A stretch of DNA of 64,000 nt, from positions 4,712,001 through 4,776,000 of the forward strand of contig QYRS01000001.1 of assembly GCA_006503535.1 (NCBI GenBank), given 5' to 3'. Within the stretch, counting starts at the first letter, position 1, and each line of letters starts with the position of its first letter. The stretch comes from Arthrinium phaeospermum. Lineage: Eukaryota; Ascomycota; Sordariomycetes; Amphisphaeriales; Apiosporaceae. This document shows positions 54,751 through 64,000 of this stretch, piece after piece. Position numbers and translations under genes: made by a program. Under the pieces are notes generated by a model, which was not told the origin of the DNA, searched no databases, and was given only the letters and a program-made list of their open reading frames with translations.

Positions 54751-56800
54751 TCAGACAAGATTTAGCCAACGTAGTTCACGCCCCGTCCGCTTCTCAATGA
54801 GATATCCAAGCCCATCATATGTCACGTCTACGCGTGACCCTGGACAGTCCTGCATCCTCCGTCTTTCTCTCTCCACATCGAAGCCTAAACCGTCTACAGC
54901 CAGCCTAGGATCAAAAAAGGACACCTCTCCCGTGCTGTCATTCACGAACCCCCACTCCCAGTCCGCCGCAATGACCTGCGCTATCCGAGTCCCTTGTGGT
55001 AGCGGCCCAAGCATAGCATCGCCATCGCAGGTATCCGCTGTAAAGCACTCGCCTACGACAATATATCGATTGCCGCCTTGTCCGTCTCCCGCCAGCGGTC
55101 GCAGCATCATGGGAAACCTACATCCCACGAGAATGCTGACTAGATCACCAGGCTCCGCGTTCCCGGGGCATACGATTAGGGCGCCGCGCGCGTCCCAGCC
55201 TAACCGCCGTCCTATCAGATATCGGCTGTATAAACTTACCAAGTGGCGAAAGCCAAGGTCTTCAAGTTGGTCAGCGCTCAGGTCCCCGAAAAGAGTCTTC
55301 GAATTATTTCAGCGGGATCCTGTCTGGAAAGCGATCGCTGCCTGGACGGGTAACATCTGTCGGGAACGTTACCGCATAGCATTGTCCAAGCGAACTTCTG
55401 CATTATATCGGTATTCTGGCTAGAAGTCTTTTTGGTTGCGGTATCAAGGTTCGAAATGGCATCATACAACATCCTGACAGCTTCTTTACGCGTGTAGCTT
55501 TTTGGTGAAGCAATCTCTGGTCCTGTTTTCTGTATCGATGTTGTAATTACACCGGCCACCTGCAGCACTCGTTGGTGACGATACTGGTTCTCGAATATCT
55601 TGTACAAGGGGGAGATATGAGAGGAAGCGAGTGCTCCTGTGGTATGGAATTCTATCGTGGATTTCCGTGACCAATCTGGGATCCAGCTTGGTAAAGAATT
55701 TGTGGGTAGTCCATCGCTTAGCTCGCATTGGCCGATGATGTTGAGTGCTCCAAAATGCTTGATGCACCTTTCCACGGTATTTATGTAGACAGCCTCGAAC
55801 GTCTGTGTATAGTCTGGCTCTAACCCCAGGTCGCTGGACGACGTTTTCCCTAGAAAACTCAAGACCGCGAACACACGATCCCGCTTGTCTATACAATCAG
55901 CTCCATCAAAGTACCTCCGCATATATTCGGGGAGAACTGGCTGGGGCTGATCGGGGAATCCCCAAATTAAACGACGGGCTCGCTGCAACTCGTTGAAGTC
56001 CGATTGCTTCCATTCCGACCGTGAGGGGAACTTCACTGGCATGTGACCGACGTCTTTTCGGCTCAGAAGACGTAAGGCATTCCGGAATTCGAGCCAAGAA
56101 ACTTGAGAGCCGCCACAACAGACAATGCTATATTCGTTACCAAAGAATATCTCCTGACGGATCCACAGGCGGGTGAACCAGGGGCGGCTCAGGAGGGAAA
56201 TGAGGGACTGGACCTCATCGTCTCTCAAGAGTATTGGTTTGCCTAAATCTGTAAGGTCGCTGGCCAGGTTATCCGGTAAAAGCTCGAATTCTGCCCGGGT
56301 GTCATTATATACGACTTGTGACCCAGAGACCCCATCAATTCCATGGCAATCTCGGTGTTATTTGTATTGGGACCGAGCCAGGCCACGACGCGGCTCGCTC
56401 GCTGATAAATTCTGGCCATCATGGCCACTTGCGGACCTTTCTCGGTGTCATCGCCCTGGTTGATGCATATAGCGTCAATCCACATGGATCGTGCCGAATC
56501 CGTATACCTCATCTGGCGGAGAGCCCCATATAGATTTTGCGTGACCTCTATGAAACGATATGTTCCACTGCCGCAGTTGACCCTGACCTGGCGAGAATCC
56601 TCCTTGGACCCCCAGGCGTAGCTGAGGGCCTCGTAGATTGGAATGTCATCAGCTTCAAATGCCACAGTGTCGATGGCGACAACAACTGGCTTATCGTGGG
56701 TATCGGGCTGGATTATGCAGCGACGAATATGATTCGGTGTAGGAAGAGGCTTGTACCGGTAAGCTAGTTGAAAGGAGTCTGCAGGCGGCGTTGTTTCCAT
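54751..56800 (-). pseudogene. HET-domain (heterokaryon incompatibility) protein, two frame breaks
   Basis: ATG 56800 begins a protein of about 680 residues if the frames are joined. The HET domain is unmistakable: YEALSYAWG, SMWIDAICINQ and RASRVVAWLGP, then SLLSRPWFTRLWIRQE. The frame breaks at a GGG run (minus strand, 56322-56324), just after the WLGP block, and again at GGGG (55284-55287). After that the C-terminal region (VSLYSRYLIGRRLGW, LVGCRFPMMLRP, GLGFDVE) continues to the stop at 54751-54753. One extra G at each site restores everything. HET domains act in nonself recognition and trigger cell death in incompatible fusions. As given, the product would be a truncated HET domain. No intron fits the breaks. 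Confidence 0.8.
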
Positions 56801-58232
56801 GATGGATAGACAGGTCTTGTAATGGGAGAAAGTGTTGCTAGCAAGTGACTGCCCTTGGTGAATGGACTTAAGATCGAGGTGAGGAAATAGTCAGCAAGTC
56901 GGGGAGATCGGAAAACTCCATGTACAGGATTTGTTTTGGAGGTGACACAACCGTAATGGGTAGGGCCGTAATGTACGCCTTATCGTCACTCATCGGGCGC
57001 GTCTCATTGGTACTCAGGAGAGTTGACCTTTGTCGTTATTGGGTAGCTGTCTGGTTTTGCCGCTTTGGTTTCGGTCCCGAATGCCTCAACGACTCAGCGG
57101 GATATATGCACTCTTCAAGTGCTGCCTAGCCTGACGACATTAGCAAGGAGCTCGAACCGCAGCTCTCATTCCATTGGTTATGTTTCGCTGTTCGGATGCT
57201 ACATTGGAAATGGGGCTTAACAAAGGCACCATTGACAGGCTGATACGTCGTTAACGATTGACTTGTACTCATTAGAACTCCTGATCGCCTTGGGAAGGAT
57301 CCTGTTCCAGTGACACGGGGAACATTTCAGCTTTCTCAGCTTAATCGAAGATTCAAGCTACGATGGCGTGAGTCCCCAAAGCATACCGTAATTACGATTA
57401 CCACTCCCAGTCCGACCCAATCACCAAGAGGTCAAAAAGCAGGAAAAGGGGTAGGCTAGCAGCACGGCGGGCTTCCAAGAAGCATCAAAACGCCTCGCGC
57501 GAAGGCAGGTAGTGGTAGGCGGGGCTGTTGGGGAGCCCGGAGGCTATGTCTGTCTGTAAAAGTCCAGGCGGGGGTGGCGTAGCCGTTACCGACGATCTGA
57601 TGATGTGTCTCGTATTATGCCTGAAGAGGAACTCATAGTAAAGTAGCAATGCGTGGAAGGAGGATGTGGTGGTACACCGTACCCCGAGCAAATGAGAGGA
57701 GAAGGGAGTGCAACTGGATTGCATGCACGTCTTGTCGGAGCCCTTCCATAGTCCTAAGAACCACGAATTGGCCAACACGAACACAAGTAAAAACGGTAGG
57801 TATACAGGAGAAACCAGGCATTGTAGGCTAATTCATTCAACATAATTGGTGTCAAGCTCTTCTAAGGCATATAATATCATCTGGTCCGGTTGATTTCGCC
57901 TTGAGGTATGGCGATTTCAGAGATGCAGTAAGAGGACGGCTGGACTGTGCAGTGGAAGATCCAGCAGGTGTATTCATTGCAACAAATTCAGGTCGTGATG
58001 AAGATTTGACGCATATCGACAAGATCAAAGGTCAAATGAAAGTTGGTACACAAATAAAACAAACTTCCAAGCTGTAGTGAATAATATATTGTATGGGTAT
58101 CAAAACGCGACCGTAACCCGACGACTCCACGCGTCTTCCCTTTCCCTAAAATGCTGCAAGAAACAAATGATGGATCAATTTCCCTCTACTCCGACAAAAC
58201 TCCAACCAACTCCCTGTTGTCCCGTCCTCCTT
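56801..58232. other. Intergenic, promoter of the HET gene
   Basis: About 1.4 kb. No gene seen. Confidence 0.4.
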
Positions 58233-59273
58233 CTACCTGAAGATCCGTCGGCCGGCAAGTTTTGGCGCAAACCGCTCTGAGCCGTTGCGGGTTTGCTGGT
58301 TCCAGATCATCAGACTGCCTCCCGAGCCTCCGCCACCATTTGACTTCCTCCAGCGCCGGTAGGCCTCCATCAGGTGGTCGGGCCTCAGCGGAGCTTGGCG
58401 GCGGTACTTCGACTCCTCGCTGATGTCATCCTTCTTTTCGACCTCGTCGGGCAGGTCCGTCTGCTTCTCGCCGGCCTGGATCCACTCCTGCTGGACGCGC
58501 CGCGCCTCCTCGATGATGTCGCCCACGAAGAGCTTGCAGACGACCTGCATGGCCTGCGGGATCGAGGGCTGCACGGACTGCGACGTGACCGAGTTGATGT
58601 ACTTCCGGATATTAGCCAGGGTGATCTTGGACTGATGCCAGACCTCGTAGCGGTGGAATTGGTCGTCCGTCATGCGCTGCTTCAGCAGGGCGCGCTGCCG
58701 CTCGTCCTCGTTGACTTGCTCCTTCGAACGTGCCGCAGCCTTACTGGCCATGTTCTCCGGAATATCAAAGGCACCCGCGCCGCCGTCGTCGCGTCCGCCG
58801 TCGCCCTCCTCGTCGTTACCCTCGCCGCCACCGCCGCCTCCCGTTTTGCCCTGCTTGTGGTTGCCGCTTCCGGTGCTGATCACGCTGGCCGCGCCGCCGA
58901 CGACGCTGGGGGATCCGCCGCGGGCGGCTTCCTCGGCCTCGCGGGCGCGTTCTGCCTTGGACTTTCGGCCGCGCTTCTTCTTAGCCGGGGCGGCGCTGAC
59001 TTGGCTGCCGCTCACGAGGCTCATGTTGTCGATGCTAGGCGATCGTCGGTATGATGGAGAGAAGGCGCGGCCTTTCGACTCGTCAGGTGGGAACGAGGTT
59101 TGGCGCAGGGGGTGGGCGGATGATGTCGATGTGATGGACATGGTAGAGGCCTTGCGGCGCTTCGCGGAAGAAAGCTCGGGAGCTCCAGCCGGGCGCTTCT
59201 TTGATGGCAGCGGAGAATGCGCTGCGTGTGGTGGAGAGCCCGCGGGCGTGTATGATGCGGGCGGCGATGCCAT
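58233..59273 (-). CDS. taf11: TFIID subunit TAF11 (TAFII28-like)
   Basis: Single exon, 346 residues from the ATG at 59273 (MASPPASYTPAG); the open frame above it has only a TTG start. The N-terminal about 200 residues are Ser/Pro/Lys/Gly-rich and disordered, with a KKKRGRKSK basic patch and a G/E/D-rich stretch. The C-terminal part is the TAFII28 histone-fold domain: RYEVWHQSKITLANIRKYIN, PQAMQVVCKLFVGDIIEEARRV and RPDHLMEAYRRW. TAF11 pairs with TAF13 inside TFIID at RNA polymerase II promoters. The domain looks complete and uninterrupted. The long N-terminal extension is usual in filamentous fungi. Confidence 0.93.
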   Translation of the reverse strand: MASPPASYTPAGSPPHAAHSPLPSKKRPAGAPELSSAKRRKASTMSITSTSSAHPLRQTSFPPDESKGRAFSPSYRRSPSIDNMSLVSGSQVSAAPAKKKRGRKSKAERAREAEEAARGGSPSVVGGAASVISTGSGNHKQGKTGGGGGGEGNDEEGDGGRDDGGAGAFDIPENMASKAAARSKEQVNEDERQRALLKQRMTDDQFHRYEVWHQSKITLANIRKYINSVTSQSVQPSIPQAMQVVCKLFVGDIIEEARRVQQEWIQAGEKQTDLPDEVEKKDDISEESKYRRQAPLRPDHLMEAYRRWRKSNGGGGSGGSLMIWNQQTRNGSERFAPKLAGRRIFR

Positions 59274-60328
59274 TCTCGCGGATGTTGTGGATGTTGTTGG
59301 AAGACGAAAGTTGTTGAAGCAGAGGCTGGCACGAGATCGTGAAGCCGGCGAACTGGGGATTTCTGGTGTCAAATAATGTTGGGCGCTTGCTTGTTTGCGA
59401 TATTGAATACCACCGAATGAATGTCGAAGGGTGAGTGAATGGAAGAGAGCTGGTTGTTGGATGCTCGTAATTGATGCGACGCCTGAGGTTGACGTCGTGG
59501 AATCGAAGCGAGTTGTGATTCTGCCGACTGTCAATCCGCGATCCAGCAGACCCCCTGTAACGTAGACGGACGAGGTGTGGGCCTTCAGAGCCTCACCGCC
59601 TATGGGGGATGGCTGACAGGCCTCAGGTTGAGGCGCTGAGCTCTGGAAACAGTGGCTCAGCAGGTTGGCAAAGCGCTAGCACCCACTGTCAAGTCAGCAG
59701 CACGTGGGGCGGCAAAGGCCTGAAAAAAAGACTGGGACCCAGAGCTTTGGAAAGTTTTTGGCGGGGTCGTTCTTGCCCTTGCGGCGCCAGAAGTCGGTGA
59801 TATGGGATCTAGGGACCTCGCTTGACGTCAAATTTGGCGCAGCCTGGCTAGTAGCGGCTCTCTGGCGTGGGCAGGGTCTTGTCAAGAAAATTGGATTGCT
59901 ACTTCCTCTTGTTAGCGAGTCATCCGATCGCGGGGAATCGAACCAGAACATCCCAAGAGAGAGAGGATCCTGTCAGCTTCATCGCTACTGGGCCTTCGCA
60001 TTACATCTTCTTCCTACATTATAATTCGGAGTTCTGTTCAACCAATTGTCTTGTCAAAACATCATTGCTTGTTTTCCACTTCCCTCCATATCTCCTGTCA
60101 GTGCCACTGCTAGACCGTCATACATCGTCAGCGGCGCGATTGGGTGCTTTGGCAAAAGTGTTCCATGGTACGATAGAAGCATCGTAAGTAACCAAGTTTG
60201 ACTGAAACCTTCAGTCTGTCCCATCTCCAAGTTATCAACGCAATGATGCCCCCAAAGCACACTTGTCTGCAGCACGACTGACAAATCTTCCGATCAAAGA
60301 CTACAGTACTATCTCAATCACCGAAGCA
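59274..60328. other. Divergent intergenic region
   Basis: Promoters of taf11 (-) and GTP cyclohydrolase I (+). A B-box-like GGTTCGATTCC on the minus strand (about 59926-59936) lacks a cloverleaf and is not called. Confidence 0.4.
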
Positions 60329-61373
60329 ATGGTCGAATTCGCCGAACCCAAGAGCGAGAAGAGGGCGGAAGAGCCCAGCTCTGGGTATGCCAGTCCCTCT
60401 AACGCCGGCGACTTCAATCAGGGCACGATGAATGCGAAACAGCGGAGGCGAATGAAGCGGAAGAGCGAGAATGCGACCGCGAACGGCGCCGCTGAGAACG
60501 AAGAGCACCACACCAGCGCCAGCAAGCGGAGGAACAGTCTGAGCCAAGCCGCCCGAGACCCCCGCGACGAACCGGAAGGCAAGAAGAAGAAGAGGCGGAA
60601 GCAGTCCAAGGACGGTTCCAAGGACGCCGCAGAGGTGTCTTTCACACGATCACCAACCCCGGTAATCGATTTCGATGGATTGAGCCGACCGACCGTCGGG
60701 ACGCGCCAGCGACTCGAGGAGAGCGAGGAGGACAAGGCGAAGAGACTCGAGAAGATGCGCGGCGCCGTCCGGACGATCCTGGAATGCGTGGGCGAGGATC
60801 CCGACCGTGAAGGCGTTCTGGCCACACCTAAGCGGTACGCCGAGGCATTGCTTTACTTCACCAAGGGCTACCAGGAGAACATCAAGGATATCGTTAACGG
60901 CGCCATCTTCCACGAGGGACACAACGAGATGGTGATTGTTAAGGACATTGAGATCTTCAGCATGTGCGAGCACCACATGGTCCCGTTCACAGGCAAGGTA
61001 AGCTTTCATTGGAGGAACCTCTGCCGGGTAACACCTGCAACGTATGATGATGACTAACCAGCCGCAGATGCACATTGGTTACATCCCCAACAACAACGTT
61101 ATCGGCATTTCGAAGCTGCCGCGCATTGCCGAAATGTTCAGCCGCAGACTCCAGGTGCAGGAGCGATTGACTAGAGAGGTCGCGAACGCCATCATGGAGG
61201 TCTTGCAGCCGCAGGGCGTTGGTGTGGTCATGGAGTCGAGCCATCTGTGCATGGTTATGCGCGGCGTCCAAAAGACCACGGCGTCTACTATTACCAGCTG
61301 CGTGCTGGGCTGCTTCGAGAACCGGGAGAAGACGCGCAACGAATTCCTCAGCTTGATTAACCTGAACCGATGA
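60329..61373 (+). CDS. gch1: GTP cyclohydrolase I
   Basis: Two exons: 60329-60997 and 61068-61373. The 70-nt intron has donor GTAAGC, branch CTAAC and acceptor GCAG, and falls between FTGK and MHIGYIPN; length is 324 residues. Catalytic and zinc-binding motifs are intact: [32 protein letters not shown] and [13 protein letters not shown]. The enzyme converts GTP to 7,8-dihydroneopterin triphosphate, the first step of folate and tetrahydrobiopterin synthesis, as a homodecamer. The first about 130 residues are a hydrophilic, Lys/Arg-rich extension with KKKKRRK, absent from the bacterial enzyme and variable in fungi. ATG 60329 is chosen over the upstream TTG at 60263. Confidence 0.95.
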
Positions 61374-62065
61374 TAGCAGACCCCGTCGTTTTCGCACACG
61401 ACATTCAGGCAGCGTTATCTTCGCTGGCATGCAGCATACATGCGCATCGTAGTTTCTTTTTCTTGTTTCATATCCTTAGGACAGGCGTTTTGGCGCGGAG
61501 CATGAGATCTCAACATCGGCTCGAAAGCTCGGTTTATTGTCATTATCGTATCCATCAGATGCATAGGGGGATTTTGGTTGCATTAGAGGGCATTTGCATC
61601 AAGGGGCTCAACGCCGCTCGAAAAGAACGAAGGCACCTCGCATTGAGGGCATGCGAAACATTCTGGGAAAACGATCCATTAGGGCGTTCTTCAACATACA
61701 GGATTACATGTTAGATACCATCAACGGTATACACACACACATATTGAGATAGATCGCTTGAATGCGAAGTACTTTCTCACCTCTTATTCTACTGTCCAGT
61801 CTCTCAATCCGACGCTTGACTTTGGTGTGTTTTCTGTTGTATGGTGCATGTCTGTTTGGCTTGTGAAATGGTTAAATCCGGTACTCTAGCTTAATTAATA
61901 TCGTTTCGCAGGCTGAAAGATATCTGATGAAGATACTAGGTAGGTAATCTTAATGGAAGTCCATCGTTATTGAGCTGTAAATGTGTCAATGCATTTTAGC
62001 CTGCAGGGGCTGCGGTGGGGTTTGGTCATAGTCTACCATAACGCGACTTTCTTACATCAAATCAG
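61374..62065. other. Intergenic
   Basis: 3' flank of the GTP cyclohydrolase gene and 5' flank of the tRNA. Nothing else seen. Confidence 0.4.
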
Positions 62066-62148
62066 CTCTCGATAGCTCAGTTGGCAGAGCGATGGACTGT
62101 AATAGTATAGTAATCCACAGGTCGCCGGTTCAAATCCGGCTCGGGAGA
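62066..62148 (+). tRNA. tRNA-Tyr (GTA anticodon) with a 10-nt intron
   Basis: The cloverleaf is complete: acceptor CTCTCGA/TCGGGAG with discriminator A, D arm GCTC...GAGC, and T arm GCCGG-TTCAAAT-CCGGC. The anticodon loop CTGTAA gives GTA (62099-62101). A 10-nt intron, 62103-62112, sits between positions 37 and 38, the canonical nuclear place and typical of eukaryotic tRNA-Tyr. Mature length without CCA is 73 nt. The A-box-like TAGCTCAGTTGG and B-box GGTTCAAATCC are present. A T8 run at 62189-62196 is the probable Pol III terminator. Confidence 0.95.
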
Positions 62149-63656
62149 GTTGCCACACAATGCTATCATCCGCCTCAGGCGGGTTGAATTTTTTTTCTCT
62201 TTTTGGCTCTTTTCGCAAACAGGTTGATTGGTTCTTTTTACATGAGTATACCACACCATTGATGTCTGTTTCCCGACAGCACATTTTCTTTGCGCCCTGA
62301 CTTTTTCTACGCAGTTCCTCCACCTGACCACTTCTGCTGGCTTCTTGCATGTACTCAACAGGGTGTACTACTGCCACCATTGACTGCATGTTTCTCAAGT
62401 TACCTTAGAATGTTGATATCTTCGCCTCGTGCATATACTTGAACTCAATCGAGTTGCGCAAATCTAGTTTATCTCAGGAACGCCCGTCCAATTCGTTGTC
62501 TAGTCTTTTTCGATCGAGATCTAGCACCTTATCTTTCGCTATCATTAGTATGACGACCTTGTTCATTTCCTGACACAGTCCAGATGTGCTATAGTTGGCT
62601 ATAATGACGTGGAGATCGTAGTCAACCAGCGTATCCTACGTTGTTCGCTCCCACTTTGAATCTCAAAATTGGAATTATCGCTTATGTAGAAAGCGTACAC
62701 ATTCAACCGTTGTTTTTTAATACTCTATGACTTTGGCTACGTGAAGACAGTATTTGAATGTTTCAGTTTTAGTACTGAGACTGGTTGTTTAGGAGCATAG
62801 GTGGTCGGGCCAGTCTTCTGGCCTTGAACCTGAACTGCACTTCTTCGCCAACTCCAAATTTGAAATGTTGAGTGGAAAAAGAAGAAAAAAATTATAACCC
62901 AACCCAAAAACTCTTGATAGGACTCGAACTGGGAACCGCCCAAAAAAATTGGTCGGACGTCCTATGAGGTGGCTGTGGGAACGGTGAATTGCTTGACTGA
63001 GCACCGTGTTACTTCCACCCGGCCAAGTTTGTCAGCTTCTGACGAAGCTACTGCCTCAAGGGGGTTCTGGGGCTATTGGGCTTAAGTATCTGCTGGCTTT
63101 GGAAAGGTTGCTGTCTGCTCAGAGTCGGGCTCGACTGGTGGGTGGGTGGAAGGTTTGGTGTGTCCCTGGGTCGACCCAAACTTGCGCCACGTCCCATAGC
63201 GTTGAGCTGTGGGAGCGCATATGTTTGGGGGGTTCAGTGGGTGCCTGTTATGCTACAATATTATGGTAAGATGGCTAGCAGAAAAAGCAGTTGATAGGTT
63301 TGAGATGAGGATCTGGGTGGGTGTTCTGCTGGATAGGGGGTTATTAGTTCCCTATGTATGCATGAAGCGAGATGGACAAGAAGCGTTGATCAGTGCTACC
63401 GTTTCAAATCAGAGGCGCCTTCGTAGAATATAGGTAGAACAACCTGGGAATTGCTCGTATCATGTGATATTGAGACTGTCAACCAAACAGTAGAGTTGCC
63501 CGATGCTATCATCCGCCTCGGCCGAAGTGAACTTTCTGAATTTGTCCGCCACCAACAGCATTATCGCGTGTCGTCTCTGTTGACTTGTTTGCTGTATAAC
63601 GCATCTCATCAGGGATTTTCCACGTGTGCAAACTGCAGGAATCCATTTTGGTCTGT
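62149..63656. other. Intergenic with a duplicated tRNA 3' flank
   Basis: No gene called. The sequence just after the tRNA (GAGTTGCC at 62147-62154; ATGCTATCATCCGCCTC at 62160-62176) recurs at 63493-63500 and 63503-63519. The segment between could be an old insertion. Confidence 0.4.
62189..62196 (+). terminator. Pol III terminator (T8)
   Basis: Eight T about 40 nt after the tRNA 3' end, following a short CCGCCTCAGGCGG inverted repeat. Confidence 0.6.
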
Positions 63657-64000
63657 TTATCTTCTCGTTGGCTTCGCTACGGCCATCTTTCTCTCGTTGC
63701 TTATCGCACCTGTGGTGAATACCAACGGACTGACATGAGGGCGTACGTCTTTTTCCAGACCTTTCAAACTATCGGCCATCGCCTCATTTAGTTTTCCTTT
63801 AGTAGGTTCATCAATCTCTCTCTGTAACAATTCCAATAACCACTTTATCCTCTTTGTGGTAAGGCGAAGTACAGTCATAAGCTCCCCCATATTGGTTAAG
63901 AATGGGCTTCAATGCGTCTAAGATCTTTCCCTCCCATAGATAATCTCTTACAGCTAGATATGCTGGGTACGAAGGCTGCTTTCGGCTTGGTATTGTTTTC
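63657..64000 (-). CDS. 3' end of an unknown gene, cut by the window edge, with a probable frame break
   Basis: From the edge inward the minus strand is open, with plausible coding text (QPSYPAYLAVRDYLWEGKILDA, then LKPILNQYGG). At the CCCCC of 63884-63888 the coding character jumps to another frame. That frame encodes LMTVLRLTTKRIKWLLELL and a Lys/Glu-rich helix to the stop at 63657-63659. One extra G would join them. If the frame is taken as given, the protein ends soon after (…GIVTERD). No family recognised; helical, charged C-terminus. Confidence 0.4.

Noticed and set aside
59921..59960. tRNA-like B box (GGTTCGATTCC) on the minus strand
   Set aside because: The flanking bases do not form a T stem, and no anticodon or D arm is present.
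62905..62945. Second tRNA-like B box near AGTTCGAGTCC on the minus strand
   Set aside because: No cloverleaf; at most a decayed fragment.
1..64000. CRISPR arrays, bacterial operons, ribosome binding sites
   Set aside because: No regularly spaced repeats. Introns, RIP and gene content are eukaryotic, so these feature types do not apply.

Overview
The window looks like filamentous ascomycete (Pezizomycotina, probably Sordariomycetes) nuclear DNA. Genes carry short introns of about 54-126 nt with GTRNGT donors and CTAAC-type branch sites. Coding exons are GC-rich. One block of about 2.4 kb is reduced to A+T in the manner of repeat-induced point mutation (RIP). Several families are fungus-specific: HET, fungal rhodopsin-like membrane protein and HeLo-type protein. 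The genus cannot be fixed from the sequence alone.

Layout, left to right. 0-3.2 kb: two tandem paralogues with paired zinc-knuckle-like Cys/His motifs, the first cut by the window edge. 3.5-7.2 kb: a three-exon NRPS-like A-T-reductase on the minus strand. 8.5-9.9 kb: a seven-helix rhodopsin-like membrane protein. 10.68-13.19 kb: a RIP-destroyed TIR transposon with perfect 33-bp ends. 14.7-24.6 kb: an AtuA-family protein, a four-helix membrane protein, a divergent pair (Cys-rich repeat protein and secreted Thr/Ser-rich protein), the SLX1 nuclease and a small membrane protein. 25-28.5 kb: a GST-like protein, an acidic protein and an MGCC-type lipid-anchor candidate. 28.5-35.5 kb: about 7 kb with no convincing gene, leading into a RasGAP (35.5-37.9 kb). 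39 kb: a small unknown protein. 41.7-43.9 kb: a PTR2/POT peptide transporter.

45-57 kb reads as a cell-death or allorecognition type island. An apparently active protein kinase is transcribed divergently from a HeLo-like/pseudokinase protein. Next come a NADAR-domain protein, a broken locus with trypsin-like catalytic motifs followed by a C2H2-like module, a protein with a putative C-terminal membrane anchor, and a broken HET-domain gene. The kinase/HeLo-pseudokinase pair resembles, by architecture only, the RIPK/MLKL logic of necroptosis; this is the most interesting system in the window. The right end returns to housekeeping genes: TAF11, GTP cyclohydrolase I, an intron-containing tRNA-Tyr, and the 3' end of an unknown gene.

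Reading frames of otherwise well-preserved genes break at least nine times in a way that one missing G (or C) would repair, most densely in 50-57 kb. This suggests either systematic base-calling error or a real burst of decay, and it decides whether the island genes are alive. All exon boundaries given here were worked out by eye from splice signals and frame continuity.
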